The position numbers and the translations under genes are program-made. Shown here one piece after another: positions 33,297 to 42,213 of a DNA stretch of 64,000 bases. The notes beneath the pieces were generated by a model. That model ran no database searches and was not told the DNA's origin. It was given only the letters and a program-made list of their open reading frames with translations. The stretch comes from Chitinophagaceae bacterium (lineage in GTDB: Bacteria > Bacteroidota > Bacteroidia > Chitinophagales > Chitinophagaceae): positions 173,434-237,433 of the forward strand of contig JAHBTK010000001.1 of the NCBI GenBank assembly GCA_019638625.1. Direction: 5' to 3'. Position 1 is the first letter of the stretch, and every line of letters begins with the position of its first letter.

Positions 33297-34181
33297 ATGG
33301 TTATTGTAAGATATCTCCTGATCGGTTTATTATTTTTTTCCGCTCCGGCGGCAATGGCGCAACAGCCCGGCAGGCAGGTTCGGGTAATCATGATCGGTGC
33401 TCATCCTGATGATTGCGATATCAAGGGTGGGGGCACAGCCATTCTGTTTGCCTCCATGGGGCATGCGGTAAAGTTTGTATCGGTTACAAATGGTGATGCG
33501 GGGCATCAATCGGAAGGAGGTGGAATGCTGGCGAAAAGGAGATTGGAGGAAGCTAAAGAAGCCGGCAGGCGTTTTGGTGTGGAATACGACGTGCTGGATA
33601 ATCATGACGGAGAACTGGAGCCCTCCCTGAAAATACGGCTGCAGATCATCCGGAAGATAAGGGAGTGGGATGCAGATATTGTTATTGCCCCGCGGCCGAA
33701 TGATTACCATCCCGACCACCGGTACACCGGCGTGCTGGTACAGGATGCCGCCTATATGGTGGGGGTGCCCAATATTGCGCCCGATGTATCGCCGCTGAAG
33801 AAAAACCCGGTCTTCTTATATTTCCAGGATCATTTCAGAAGACCCAATCCCTTCCGTCCGGATATCACAGTAGATATCAGCTCTGTTTTTGAAAAGAAAA
33901 TCCATGCCCTGGATGCTCATCAATCCCAGTTTTACGAATGGTTACCCTGGATAGGAGGGTATGCACAGGACGTGCCGGGAGATGCCAAAGAGCGCAAAAC
34001 ATGGCTGACAAACCGGTATACCCGGCCGATAAGCGAAGAGGTAAGAACTTCCCTTGAAAAATACTATGGTAAACAAAAATCACAGGCAGCAAAATACACT
34101 GAATCATTCGAGATCTGCGAATACGGTACACAACCGGATGAAACAATTATCAAAACGCTGTTTCCCATGCTGGGAAAATGA
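33297..34181 (+). CDS. PIG-L family deacetylase, secreted
   Basis: 294 residues. Signal peptide 1-22 (ending PAAMAQ). AHPDD at 35-39, with a following Asp in DCDIKGGG, and HPDH near 141-144 are the zinc and catalytic residues of the PIG-L/LmbE fold. The family removes N-acetyl groups from N-acetylglucosamine-type sugars; the real substrate is unknown. Bacteroidota hold many secreted members near sugar-use genes, but here the gene stands alone, divergent from the AsmA-like gene. Confidence 0.92.
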   Translation: MVIVRYLLIGLLFFSAPAAMAQQPGRQVRVIMIGAHPDDCDIKGGGTAILFASMGHAVKFVSVTNGDAGHQSEGGGMLAKRRLEEAKEAGRRFGVEYDVLDNHDGELEPSLKIRLQIIRKIREWDADIVIAPRPNDYHPDHRYTGVLVQDAAYMVGVPNIAPDVSPLKKNPVFLYFQDHFRRPNPFRPDITVDISSVFEKKIHALDAHQSQFYEWLPWIGGYAQDVPGDAKERKTWLTNRYTRPISEEVRTSLEKYYGKQKSQAAKYTESFEICEYGTQPDETIIKTLFPMLGK

Positions 34182-34331
34182 TGCCTGCTGGTAAAACGGG
34201 GCTACACATTGGCTGTTGTCTGTTAAGAAAATCCGCCTGCGGAAAAGAATATCACGCCACAGAACCTGTAAACAGATGCTGCTCCTGTTTGGCAGATTGC
34301 TCGTCGCAGGCACGTGTCTTCTGTCACCCCT

Positions 34332-35600
34332 TTAAGGTTTACGGGAAGGACGAATGATCATCCGCAATGACTGGTCCCTGGTAAAATAGGATATCATCCA
34401 GTTATAGAATGTTGTAATACGGTTCCTGTAAGTTATTAACGACATCAGGTGTATGAACACCCAGATGAACCAGGCGATGAATCCCCTGAAATGTAACCTG
34501 GGTGGAATATCGGCAACTGCTTTGTTCCTTCCTATAATAGCCATGGAGCCTTTGTCCCGGTAGCGAAAAGGAACCATCGGCTTATTTTTGTCTTCCCGGT
34601 TAAAATTCTTTGCCAGGTTTTTGCCCTGCTGCAGGGCTACCTGTGCAACCTGGGGGTGACCGTCGGGAAATTTTTCGTCTGTTGTCATGATACTGGTGTC
34701 TCCCACAGCATAAATATTTTCAAAGCCAGCCAGTTTGTTATAAGCATCAGTGATTAACCTCCTGCCTCTGCTATAACATGACTCCGGCAGACCCGGGAAA
34801 ACACGTGAAGTAACCCCGGCAGCCCAGATCAGGTTCTCGGTTTCAATGATCATTCCGTTGCTTAGGTGCACTTTATGATCGATGTAATCGGTAACCCTGG
34901 TATTCAGCAAAATTTCCACTCCCATTTTCTTTAACGCCTTATAGGTATTTTCCTGCGACTTTTTACTCATAGGGCTCAACAATTGCCCGCTTCCATCAAC
35001 CAGGTAGATGCGGCCACGGGCGCCGGTACCCCTTAATTCAGGGTAATCCCTCCTGACAACGGAAACCCTCATTTCCGCCAGCATTCCCGACACTTCCACT
35101 CCTGTGGGGCCGCCTCCGGCCACCACCATTGTCAATCGCCGCTCCATCTCCTTAGGGTCTGTTGTTATAGTAGCCGTTTCCAATTGCCCCAGGAGATAGT
35201 TTCGCATTTCCAGCGCATCATTCACCGTTTTCATCGGGATGGCATTTTTTTGTACATTTTCCATTCCGAAGTAGTTTGTCTCCGTACCGGTCGCTAAAAT
35301 CAACCGGTCATATTCCAGTTCGCCGGTCGTCAACAGTATCTTGTTTTGATCAGGAAATATTTGCAATAGTTCGCCCATCCTGAAATGCAGGTTAGGTTTG
35401 TCCTGGAACATTTTTCGAAATGGATAACTGATGTTGGAAGCTTCCAGGAAGCCGGTAGCCACCTGGTATAATAAAGGGGGAAAGAATACATAATTGTTTT
35501 TGTCTATCAGCGTAACGAGGTTATCCCGGTTGGCGCATGCATACTTTGCCACATTGATGCCTGCAAATCCTCCTCCGACTATTACGATCCTTTTAGCCAT
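34332..35600 (-). CDS. Type II NADH dehydrogenase (NDH-2-like)
   Basis: 422 residues. The FAD-binding motif is at the start (IVIVGGGFAGINVAKYA), with FFPPLLYQVATG near 40, the second dinucleotide fold VVAGGGPTGVEVSGMLAEM near 160, and IYAVGDTS near 300. The C-terminus has two amphipathic or hydrophobic helices (FIAWFIWVFIHLMSLI) for membrane contact. The enzyme passes electrons from NADH to quinone without pumping protons. The gene is monocistronic; a strong terminator lies upstream, between it and the sugar dehydrogenase gene. Confidence 0.92.
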   Translation of the reverse strand: MAKRIVIVGGGFAGINVAKYACANRDNLVTLIDKNNYVFFPPLLYQVATGFLEASNISYPFRKMFQDKPNLHFRMGELLQIFPDQNKILLTTGELEYDRLILATGTETNYFGMENVQKNAIPMKTVNDALEMRNYLLGQLETATITTDPKEMERRLTMVVAGGGPTGVEVSGMLAEMRVSVVRRDYPELRGTGARGRIYLVDGSGQLLSPMSKKSQENTYKALKKMGVEILLNTRVTDYIDHKVHLSNGMIIETENLIWAAGVTSRVFPGLPESCYSRGRRLITDAYNKLAGFENIYAVGDTSIMTTDEKFPDGHPQVAQVALQQGKNLAKNFNREDKNKPMVPFRYRDKGSMAIIGRNKAVADIPPRLHFRGFIAWFIWVFIHLMSLITYRNRITTFYNWMISYFTRDQSLRMIIRPSRKP

Positions 35601-35681
35601 AACATTTCTTTTGGTTTGTTAAAGGTAAGTTTCATTTTATAAAGCTGCCGCCGGGTATAAACCTGTTTCCATGACAACAAA

Positions 35682-35710
35682 AAAATAGCCGCAGTTTCTG
35701 CGGCTATTTT
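35682..35710 (-). terminator. Intrinsic terminator (bidirectional) after the sugar dehydrogenase gene
   Basis: A perfect 13-bp stem (AAAATAGCCGCAG / CTGCGGCTATTTT) with a 3-nt TTT loop, flanked by A and T runs on both sides. It ends the leftward gene at 35731-36987 and lies upstream of the NDH-2 gene, insulating the two. Confidence 0.85.
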
Positions 35711-35730
35711 TAAAACAATATTGAATAATC

Positions 35731-36987
35731 TTATTGTCTGCTTATTCTGTAAAGATTTCCCTGGTCTGTAACTATATAGAGCATACCGTTATGATAAGCG
35801 ATATCCCTGAAGCGCTCTTTTTTATCTTCGAGCAACCATTCTTCGCCCACTACCTTATTATTTTCGATCACAAGACGGGCAATATGGCTGCTGCTGAGCC
35901 CGCCGATGAACAGGTTGTTTTCCCATTCGGGTATGGCATTTCCTTTATAGAAACTCATGCCGCCGGGAGATAATACAGGATCCCAGTAGTAAACAGGCTG
36001 TTGCATTCCGTCCAGTTGCTGAATGGAGTCACCAACTTTTTTACCACTGTATTCAATTCCATACGTAATGGTTGGCCATCCATAGTTGACCCCGGGTTTG
36101 ATAAGGTTTACCTCATCACCACCTCTCGGTCCAAACTCCGCTTCCCACAGATCGCCGGTAACCGGGTGTATATCCAGGCTCTGCGGATTACGATGTCCAT
36201 AGCTGTAAATTTCCGGCATAGCATCTGCCCTCCCGATAAAGGGGTTGCCCGGTGCCGGTTTTCCTTCTTTGGTAATCTTAAACACTTTTCCTAACCCGGA
36301 ATTCAGCAACTGCGCCTGAGGTCTGCCTTCCAAAACGGAGCGTTCGCCGGAACTGACAAACAGGTGACCATCTTTGTCAAATATCAAACGGGAGCCATAA
36401 TGCAGTTTGCTGTTATTCAATTCAGGAGTGGCCCTGAAGATAACCGTTACGTTCTGTATTTTACCATCGGTATCATTCAGTTGCCCTTTTGCTACGGCAG
36501 TCAGGTTGCCTTTTTTGTAAGGCTCCGCATAGGACCAGTAGATTATTTTATTGGTATTATAGTCGGGGTCAAGCGCCACATCCAGCAAACCGCCCTGTCC
36601 GCCATCGTCCACTTTGGGGAACCCGGTTATTTTTTTCACCAGGCTTCCATCCGGATTACGGATCTCCATGTATCCCGATTTTTCTGTGAGAAGAAGTTTT
36701 TCATCCGGTAAAAGTATAACTGCCCATGGTCTGCCTAAGCCTTCTGCCAGTTTATCAACCTGGTAAGGAGTGGTTGTTTTTACAGCGCCAATCCTGGTTT
36801 GGCCGGGGAAGGCTGGGTTGTAATCGGAATTAGCTGCTTTGGTTTCCAGCGGAGGGAGTGTATCCCGTGCCGGGATCGTTACTTCTGTACTATTGCCCGT
36901 AGCATTACCGGTTGCACTGTCATTGCAGCCCACACAAAGGAATGCGGCTATGCCCGCCGATATGCCGAGAAATGTTTTTAGTTGCAT
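35731..36987 (-). CDS. PQQ-dependent sugar dehydrogenase, lipoprotein
   Basis: 418 residues. The lipoprotein signal MQLKTFLGISAGIAAFLCVGC has Cys21. The six-bladed propeller of the glucose/sorbosone dehydrogenase family follows: EGLGRPWAVILLPDEKLLL, GQGGLLDVALDPDY, GSRLIFDKDGHLFVSSGER, SYGHRNPQSLDIHP, LWEAEFGPRGGDEVNLI and NYGWPTITYG. The catalytic His of soluble glucose dehydrogenase corresponds to the GQGG-DVALDP blade. It oxidises an aldose or other alcohol in the periplasm; the substrate is not certain. Confidence 0.92.
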   Translation of the reverse strand: MQLKTFLGISAGIAAFLCVGCNDSATGNATGNSTEVTIPARDTLPPLETKAANSDYNPAFPGQTRIGAVKTTTPYQVDKLAEGLGRPWAVILLPDEKLLLTEKSGYMEIRNPDGSLVKKITGFPKVDDGGQGGLLDVALDPDYNTNKIIYWSYAEPYKKGNLTAVAKGQLNDTDGKIQNVTVIFRATPELNNSKLHYGSRLIFDKDGHLFVSSGERSVLEGRPQAQLLNSGLGKVFKITKEGKPAPGNPFIGRADAMPEIYSYGHRNPQSLDIHPVTGDLWEAEFGPRGGDEVNLIKPGVNYGWPTITYGIEYSGKKVGDSIQQLDGMQQPVYYWDPVLSPGGMSFYKGNAIPEWENNLFIGGLSSSHIARLVIENNKVVGEEWLLEDKKERFRDIAYHNGMLYIVTDQGNLYRISRQ

Positions 36988-37357
36988 GAGAATGTTTTTT
37001 TTGATGGGATAAAAATAAAGAATACTTTTTTAATATGGACCGGGATCTGTCTACTTCTGGTGAGAAAAGTTCAGTAGTTTGATATCGTTTTAGTTTCGTT
37101 TGTCACTCCGGGGTGGAGAGGTGTCTATGGTATAGAAAGCAGATGCCCCGGTACTTCGGCAAGTAGTGTGAACGACACTGGTTGTTCAAGGGCGTCTGCT
37201 ATGGATCAGAATGCAGATGCCTGCTCCCCCAGGATAGGGTCATCATGATAAGTTTTCGGTGTGGCAGAGGAGAACAAATACCATCTCCTAAAACAAGCTT
37301 AAAATTGGGAGCTGACCCCCTGCTATCAGAAGAAAATAAATTAACTTATGGCTTTAA
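36988..37357. other. 370-nt intergenic region, no gene
   Basis: No supported ORF. Short pieces such as GCAGATGCCCCGG (near 37140) and GCAGATGCCTGC (near 37210) recall the dispersed repeat family at 20968 and 51305, but the match is too poor to call a copy. The promoter of the thioredoxin-like pair must lie here. Confidence 0.4.
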
Positions 37358-37363
37358 ATGTTC

Positions 37364-37855
37364 ATGAAGAAGCTGCTATTTGTTTTGTTAGTGGGGATGA
37401 TCAGTAATGTGGAGGCACAACAGGAAGTGGAAGTGCTGAAGTTTGAGGATTTGAAGGAGAAAATAAAAAAGGATGAAAACAAAACGCTGTTGATCAATTT
37501 CTGGGCAACCTGGTGTGTTCCCTGTATTGAGGAGATGCCATTGCTGATGGAAATGAATGAGCAATTCAGGAATCATCCGGAGTTTAAAATGTTATTGGTT
37601 TCACTCGATTCAAAAAAATCACTTGGAAAGTTGCAGGGTTTTTTGGCAAAGCATAAGATAGATGCTGAGGTAGTGTTGCTGGATGATAATAAGCGGATGA
37701 ATGAATGGATCCCCGCTATGGACTCCCAATGGCAGGGTAATTTGCCATCCACCTTTGTTTACCACCGTGGCAGGAAAGTAGCATTCATCGATGGTGAGGT
37801 AACACGTAGCCAACTGCAGGCCCTCGCTGACAGGTATTTAAAACCATCAAAATAA
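37364..37855 (+). CDS. TlpA-like thioredoxin-fold protein, exported
   Basis: 163 residues from ATG 37364 (an ATG two codons earlier is also possible). Signal peptide MKKLLFVLLVGMISNVEAQ. The active site is WATWCVPC near residue 48, followed by IEEMPLLMEMNEQF; VSLDSKKSLGK and a cis-Pro region NLPSTFVYH complete the fold. It should reduce or transfer disulfides in the periplasm, for example in cytochrome maturation. The next gene starts directly at its stop codon, so the two redox proteins are co-expressed. Confidence 0.92.
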   Translation: MKKLLFVLLVGMISNVEAQQEVEVLKFEDLKEKIKKDENKTLLINFWATWCVPCIEEMPLLMEMNEQFRNHPEFKMLLVSLDSKKSLGKLQGFLAKHKIDAEVVLLDDNKRMNEWIPAMDSQWQGNLPSTFVYHRGRKVAFIDGEVTRSQLQALADRYLKPSK

Positions 37856-38509
37856 ATGCGTATGAAGCAAGTACTTTTACCAGGTGTTGCCGCAGTTTTG
37901 CTGGCGGCTGCATTTATCGCGGCGCGTCCTTTCCATACCGGAGAGCCCCTCAGTAAACCTTCAGCCGCCGGGTATAAAATCGGCGATGAAGCCACTGATT
38001 TTAAGCTGAAAAATGTGGATGGAAACTTTGTATCGCTAAGCGGTTACAAAACGGCAAAAGGTTTTATTGTAATATTTACCTGCAATGAATGTCCCTATGC
38101 CAAGGCTTACGAAGACCGTATTATAGCACTGGATAAAAAGTATAAGCCGGAAGGTTATCCCGTGATAGCCATCAACCCCAGCGATCCTGTAATACAGCCA
38201 TCTGATGCTTTTTCGCTGATGCAGAAAAGAGCCAGGGACAAAGGGTTCACCTTCCCCTACTTGGTAGACGAAGGACAGGCTGTATACCCGCAATATGGGG
38301 CGCTCCGCACACCTCATGTTTTTGTATTGCAGAAAGAAGACGGCAGGAATATTGTAAAATACATAGGTGCAATAGACAACAATCACGAGGATGCTGATGA
38401 CGCATCAGAGAAATATGTGGAAAATGCGGTAAACGCGTTACTTTCAAATAAAAAAGTACCTCTGGAAACCACAGTGGCGGTAGGGTGCGGGATAAAGCCC
38501 AGAGGATAG
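37856..38509 (+). CDS. AhpC/TSA-type thioredoxin family protein with CxxC
   Basis: 217 residues. The ATG follows the previous stop with no gap; a second ATG two codons on is possible. A hydrophobic N-terminus (VLLPGVAAVLLAAAFIAA) suggests export. The fold has AxDFKLKNVDGNFVSLSGY and then FTCNECPYAKAYEDRI with the redox pair Cys76-Cys79. The CNECP motif is that of redoxins related to AhpC/TSA. Its partner may be the TlpA-like protein before it. The C-terminal VAVGCGIKPRG has one further Cys. Confidence 0.9.
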   Translation: MRMKQVLLPGVAAVLLAAAFIAARPFHTGEPLSKPSAAGYKIGDEATDFKLKNVDGNFVSLSGYKTAKGFIVIFTCNECPYAKAYEDRIIALDKKYKPEGYPVIAINPSDPVIQPSDAFSLMQKRARDKGFTFPYLVDEGQAVYPQYGALRTPHVFVLQKEDGRNIVKYIGAIDNNHEDADDASEKYVENAVNALLSNKKVPLETTVAVGCGIKPRG

Positions 38510-38559
38510 ACTGATTATAATCTGTATATGGGGTGGGCATTGGCAATTGCTGATGCCTT

Positions 38560-39507
38560 TTACCGTATATCGTAATTGCCCGGCAAACTTGTGGAATGAA
38601 CAGCGCTTAGCGTTCCCTCTTTATTCATTTTAGCAAGATCAATCATTTCCACAATTTTATTTTTTATCGCTTCTTTTTCAGAGAAGGCAATTAAATGCCC
38701 CCTGTTAGGTATCATCTTTATATCGAGGTGGGGAACATTGATTAATTGTTCTTTTGCAAAATCTGCGTTGGAAGTGTAGATCAGTTTGTCGTTGTCACCC
38801 TGCATATATATTACCGGAACATTGATATTGCTCCAGTAGGGCAGCATTTTGGCGAGTTCCTCCTGGTGGTGGATCTTTTCAGCATTGGCCGTTTTCAGCA
38901 TCCGGGGAATAAACCAATTCAACAGCGGCGATTCAATCAAATGGCTGAACCAGTACACTTTTTCCTGGCCGGGTGCCAGTGACGGGGCCAGCAACACCAG
39001 CCCATCCACCAGGTCCGGGCGATCCATGGCAAGCCGGCAGGCAATAGAAGTGCCATAGGATGCCGCTACCACCACTACAGGATGATGTACCTTATTGAGA
39101 CTGTCGAGTATAGGAGTTATAAGCTGTACCTGTTTTTCTATTGATATCTCCGGGTGTCCCAGTCCCGAAAATCCATATCCGGCCCTGTCCATTGCAAACA
39201 TGGAAGCCTTTTGTAACAGCAGGCTGTCGCTCATATAATCCCTGTAATAACTCAGGGAACTGGGTGCGCCGTGTATATAGAACAATGTTGCAGAAGTATC
39301 CCGGCCGATTGACGCGTACCTTATTTCCCGGTCAAACTTTTTGTAATAGGACAGGCTTGGGCTCAGTCCTTTTTGCGAAAAAAAATGAGAAAACTCCTGG
39401 TCATCCATTCTGAATTGAATGAATCTGTCTGCTACCAGCAGGCTTATTATAAACAAACCGGACAAAACCGCGGCGGTCTTTAAAGTTATTGTTGCTACCC
39501 TTTTCAT
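38560..39507 (-). CDS. Alpha/beta hydrolase, membrane-anchored
   Basis: 315 residues from ATG 39505-39507 (MKRVATITLK). One N-terminal hydrophobic helix (AAVLSGLFIISLLVADRF) acts as an anchor or signal. The fold has FYIHGAPSSLSYYRDYM with the HG oxyanion motif, the nucleophile in VVAASYGTSIACRLA (Ser in A-x-S-x-G instead of G-x-S-x-G), Asp in MQGDNDKLIY and His in IPNRGHLIAF. The substrate is unknown. Earlier ATGs in the frame were rejected because they add unrelated residues before the helix. Confidence 0.85.
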   Translation of the reverse strand: MKRVATITLKTAAVLSGLFIISLLVADRFIQFRMDDQEFSHFFSQKGLSPSLSYYKKFDREIRYASIGRDTSATLFYIHGAPSSLSYYRDYMSDSLLLQKASMFAMDRAGYGFSGLGHPEISIEKQVQLITPILDSLNKVHHPVVVVAASYGTSIACRLAMDRPDLVDGLVLLAPSLAPGQEKVYWFSHLIESPLLNWFIPRMLKTANAEKIHHQEELAKMLPYWSNINVPVIYMQGDNDKLIYTSNADFAKEQLINVPHLDIKMIPNRGHLIAFSEKEAIKNKIVEMIDLAKMNKEGTLSAVHSTSLPGNYDIR

Positions 39508-39719
39508 AGTCTGGCGTCTTAGCCTTTCATACATGTTAACCCAATAACCGGGCAAAGATAAATTAGAAATCTCCGGGCCCGGGATTTGCTTTCTTCTTCC
39601 AATATTAAACTTTAATCTATGCTTTTCAATAGTAACGGCAAAAACCTGTGGTTAATATAAATGTTAAAAAATAAACCCGGGGTATCGCTGAACTGCATAG
39701 GTCATGATAGCAGGCTATT

Positions 39720-41609
39720 CTATACTTCCATCCATTCGCTCATCTCCAGCCAGCGCATTTCCTTTTCATCCAGCAGTCGTGATATTTCTCCAATCCGGTT
39801 GGATAATGTTTGCAGTTCTTCAAACGGGAGGTTGCCGGAGTGCAGCTTTTCATTGATCATGGTTTTTTCCGACTCCAGTGCGGCAATATCAGTCTGCAGC
39901 GATTCAAACTCTCTTTTTTCTTTATAAGAAGGTTTTCGCTTATTGTTATTCGCTGCTGTTGGCTGTACTGCAACAACCGGCTTGCTTTTGCCCACACCTT
40001 CTTTGTCTTCTTCTTCCTTTGCCTTTTTCCAGAGGCGGTACTGGGTATAGTTTCCGGGGAAGTCGGTAATCACTCCGTTCCCTTCAAAAACGAACAGGTG
40101 ATCAGTCAGCCGGTCCATAAAATAGCGGTCATGGGAGACGATCAATAAGCAACCTTTGTAGTCGGACAGAAAATTCTCCAATACGCCCAGTGTGGGCAGA
40201 TCCAGGTCATTGGTAGGCTCGTCCAGTATGAGGAAATTGGGATTGCTGAACAGTATGGAAAGCAGCAGGAGCCTCTTTTTTTCACCGCCGCTCAGTTTGG
40301 AGATATAGGTATATTGCTGATCGGGATCAAACAAAAAGAGTTGCAGAAACTGGGCGGCGCTCAGGGAACCACCCCCGGCAAGGGGAAAGTTCTCCGCAAT
40401 ATTTTTCACGTATTCAATCACCCGCATATCTTCTTTTACCTCCAGTCCCTGCTGGGAATAGTAACCGAATACAACCGTTTCTCCTATGTTTACTTTGCCG
40501 CTGTCGGCAGGCTCTTTTCCCTGCAGTATATCCAGGAAAGTGGATTTACCGGCTCCGTTTTTTCCGACGACACCCACCCGCTCACCTTTTGAAAAAGTAT
40601 AATCAAAACCTTTCAGAATGGTAAGATCGCCGTAAGACTTATATACTTTTTTCAGTTCCGCCACTTTTCCGCCCAGGCGGTTCATTTTTACCTGGAGCTG
40701 CAGTTGATTGTCTTCTATCCGTTGTTTGGCTTTTTTCTCCACATCCGCGAAAGCGTCGATCCTGCTTTTGGATTTGGTCGTGCGGGCCTTGGGTTGTTTT
40801 CTTATCCATTCCAGTTCTTTCCGGTAAAGGTTTTTGGCTTTGTCAATACTGGAGCCTTCCTGCTCTATACGGGTCGCTTTTTTTTCAATATAGTTTTCGT
40901 AATCGCCTTTATGGATGTACAGGTTGCTTCCATCCAGTTCCCATATTTCTTCACATACCGCATCCAGGAAGTAGCGGTCGTGGGTTACCAGCAACAGGGT
41001 CACCTTTTCCTGGTTCAGGTAATGCTCCAGCCACTCCACGGTTTCCACATCCAGGTGGTTGGTAGGTTCGTCCATGATCAGCAGCACATGTTTGTGCTCG
41101 AAACCGATATCGATCAATGTCCTCGCAAGCGCTACTCTTTTGCGTTGTCCGCCCGAAAGTGTTCCTGCTGTCTGGTGAAACTGGTGAATATTTAATTTTC
41201 CGAGAATTTGTTTGACTTTACTGTCAAAATCCCAGGCGCCCATTTCATCCATTTTTATTATAGCATCCCCCAATGCCACCGCATCACCCGTTTCGCTGGC
41301 GTCCTCGTATTCTTTTATCGCATTTATAACCGGGTGGTTATGATGAAATATGTTATCCAGTATGGATTTCTCCTCAATGAAGGTGGGTTCCTGCTCAAAA
41401 AGCGCTACAGTCACATCTTTATGGATCCATACCGTTCCTTCTTCCGGTGTTTCTTTGCCGGCAAGTATCTTTAATAAGGTGGATTTACCTGAACCATTGC
41501 GGGCAACCAACGCGATCTTGTCACCTTCTTCAATATGGAAACTTAAATCTTTAAACAGGGGTTTGATACCATAGGACTTACCCAAACCTTCAGCAGAAAC
41601 ATAATGCAT
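39720..41609 (-). CDS. ABC-F family ATPase (Uup-like)
   Basis: 629 residues from ATG 41607-41609 (MHYVSAEGLGKSYG). Two ABC modules: Walker A RNGSGKST with LSGGQRKRVALARTL, and Walker A KNGAGKST with LSGGEKKRLLLLSIL. A linker helix lies between them, with a C-terminal coiled-coil domain (KREFESLQTDIAALESEK). There is no membrane part. ABC-F proteins act on the ribosome; Uup-like members bind DNA or ribosomes through the C-terminal domain. A perfect -7 element (TATCTTTG, 41614-41621) sits 5 nt before this start. Confidence 0.93.
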   Translation of the reverse strand: MHYVSAEGLGKSYGIKPLFKDLSFHIEEGDKIALVARNGSGKSTLLKILAGKETPEEGTVWIHKDVTVALFEQEPTFIEEKSILDNIFHHNHPVINAIKEYEDASETGDAVALGDAIIKMDEMGAWDFDSKVKQILGKLNIHQFHQTAGTLSGGQRKRVALARTLIDIGFEHKHVLLIMDEPTNHLDVETVEWLEHYLNQEKVTLLLVTHDRYFLDAVCEEIWELDGSNLYIHKGDYENYIEKKATRIEQEGSSIDKAKNLYRKELEWIRKQPKARTTKSKSRIDAFADVEKKAKQRIEDNQLQLQVKMNRLGGKVAELKKVYKSYGDLTILKGFDYTFSKGERVGVVGKNGAGKSTFLDILQGKEPADSGKVNIGETVVFGYYSQQGLEVKEDMRVIEYVKNIAENFPLAGGGSLSAAQFLQLFLFDPDQQYTYISKLSGGEKKRLLLLSILFSNPNFLILDEPTNDLDLPTLGVLENFLSDYKGCLLIVSHDRYFMDRLTDHLFVFEGNGVITDFPGNYTQYRLWKKAKEEEDKEGVGKSKPVVAVQPTAANNNKRKPSYKEKREFESLQTDIAALESEKTMINEKLHSGNLPFEELQTLSNRIGEISRLLDEKEMRWLEMSEWMEV

Positions 41610-41690
41610 GGCGCAAAGATAATGAACCCGGATGGCAAGATATTGTTTGTGATCGTGAACAGATGTGGATACTTTCATTAATTTACGGGC

Positions 41691-42164
41691 ATGGAATGGT
41701 TCTGGATAATAATCGGTCTTCTCCTGGTTGTCATTGGTCTGGCGGGAAGTGTGTTGCCTGTACTGCCGGGTCCGCCGCTGGCCTATGCCGGGCTGCTGCT
41801 CCAGCAGTTCAGGGAACCCAATCCTTTTACCACAAAATTTTTGATCATATGGGCCGTCATTACTGCTGTAACGGTGGTGCTGGATTACCTGGTGCCGGTT
41901 TGGGGAACCAAAAGATATGGTGGTACAAAATATGGTATATGGGGCTGCACTCTCGGCTTTCTGCTGGCGTTCTGGATGGGGCCGATAGGTATTATTGCCG
42001 GTCCTTTTATCGGCGCTTTTGTGGGGGAGATGATAGCGCAGCAGAATGCCAATGTAGCCTTGCGGGCAGCGTGGGGGTCCGTGGTTGGTTTTCTCCTGGG
42101 TACCGTCATCAAACTGGTAGCCTGCGTAATGATGTTGTATTACCTGGTAATGACCATACGCTGA
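41691..42164 (+). CDS. DUF456 membrane protein
   Basis: 157 residues with about four hydrophobic segments. Landmarks of DUF456 are GLLLVVIGLAGSVLPVLPGPPLAYAGLL at the start and IGIIAGPFIGAFVGEM in the middle; the glycine-rich repeats near 95-125 are typical. Its function is unknown. It lies 50 nt before the DUF1501 gene and could be transcribed with it, or alone. Confidence 0.9.
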   Translation: MEWFWIIIGLLLVVIGLAGSVLPVLPGPPLAYAGLLLQQFREPNPFTTKFLIIWAVITAVTVVLDYLVPVWGTKRYGGTKYGIWGCTLGFLLAFWMGPIGIIAGPFIGAFVGEMIAQQNANVALRAAWGSVVGFLLGTVIKLVACVMMLYYLVMTIR

Positions 42165-42213
42165 ACCCGACAGAGCAGGACAAGACTTCCCGGAATTTCA
42201 GTATCTTTAGCCT

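Noticed and set aside
36988..37357. A possible further copy of the dispersed repeat
   Set aside because: Only short pieces such as GCAGATGCC match; no continuous alignment by eye.
41607..41621. Possible leaderless mRNA for the ABC-F gene, as the -7 box ends 5 nt before the ATG
   Set aside because: No TTTG at the correct -33 distance, so the promoter position is uncertain.
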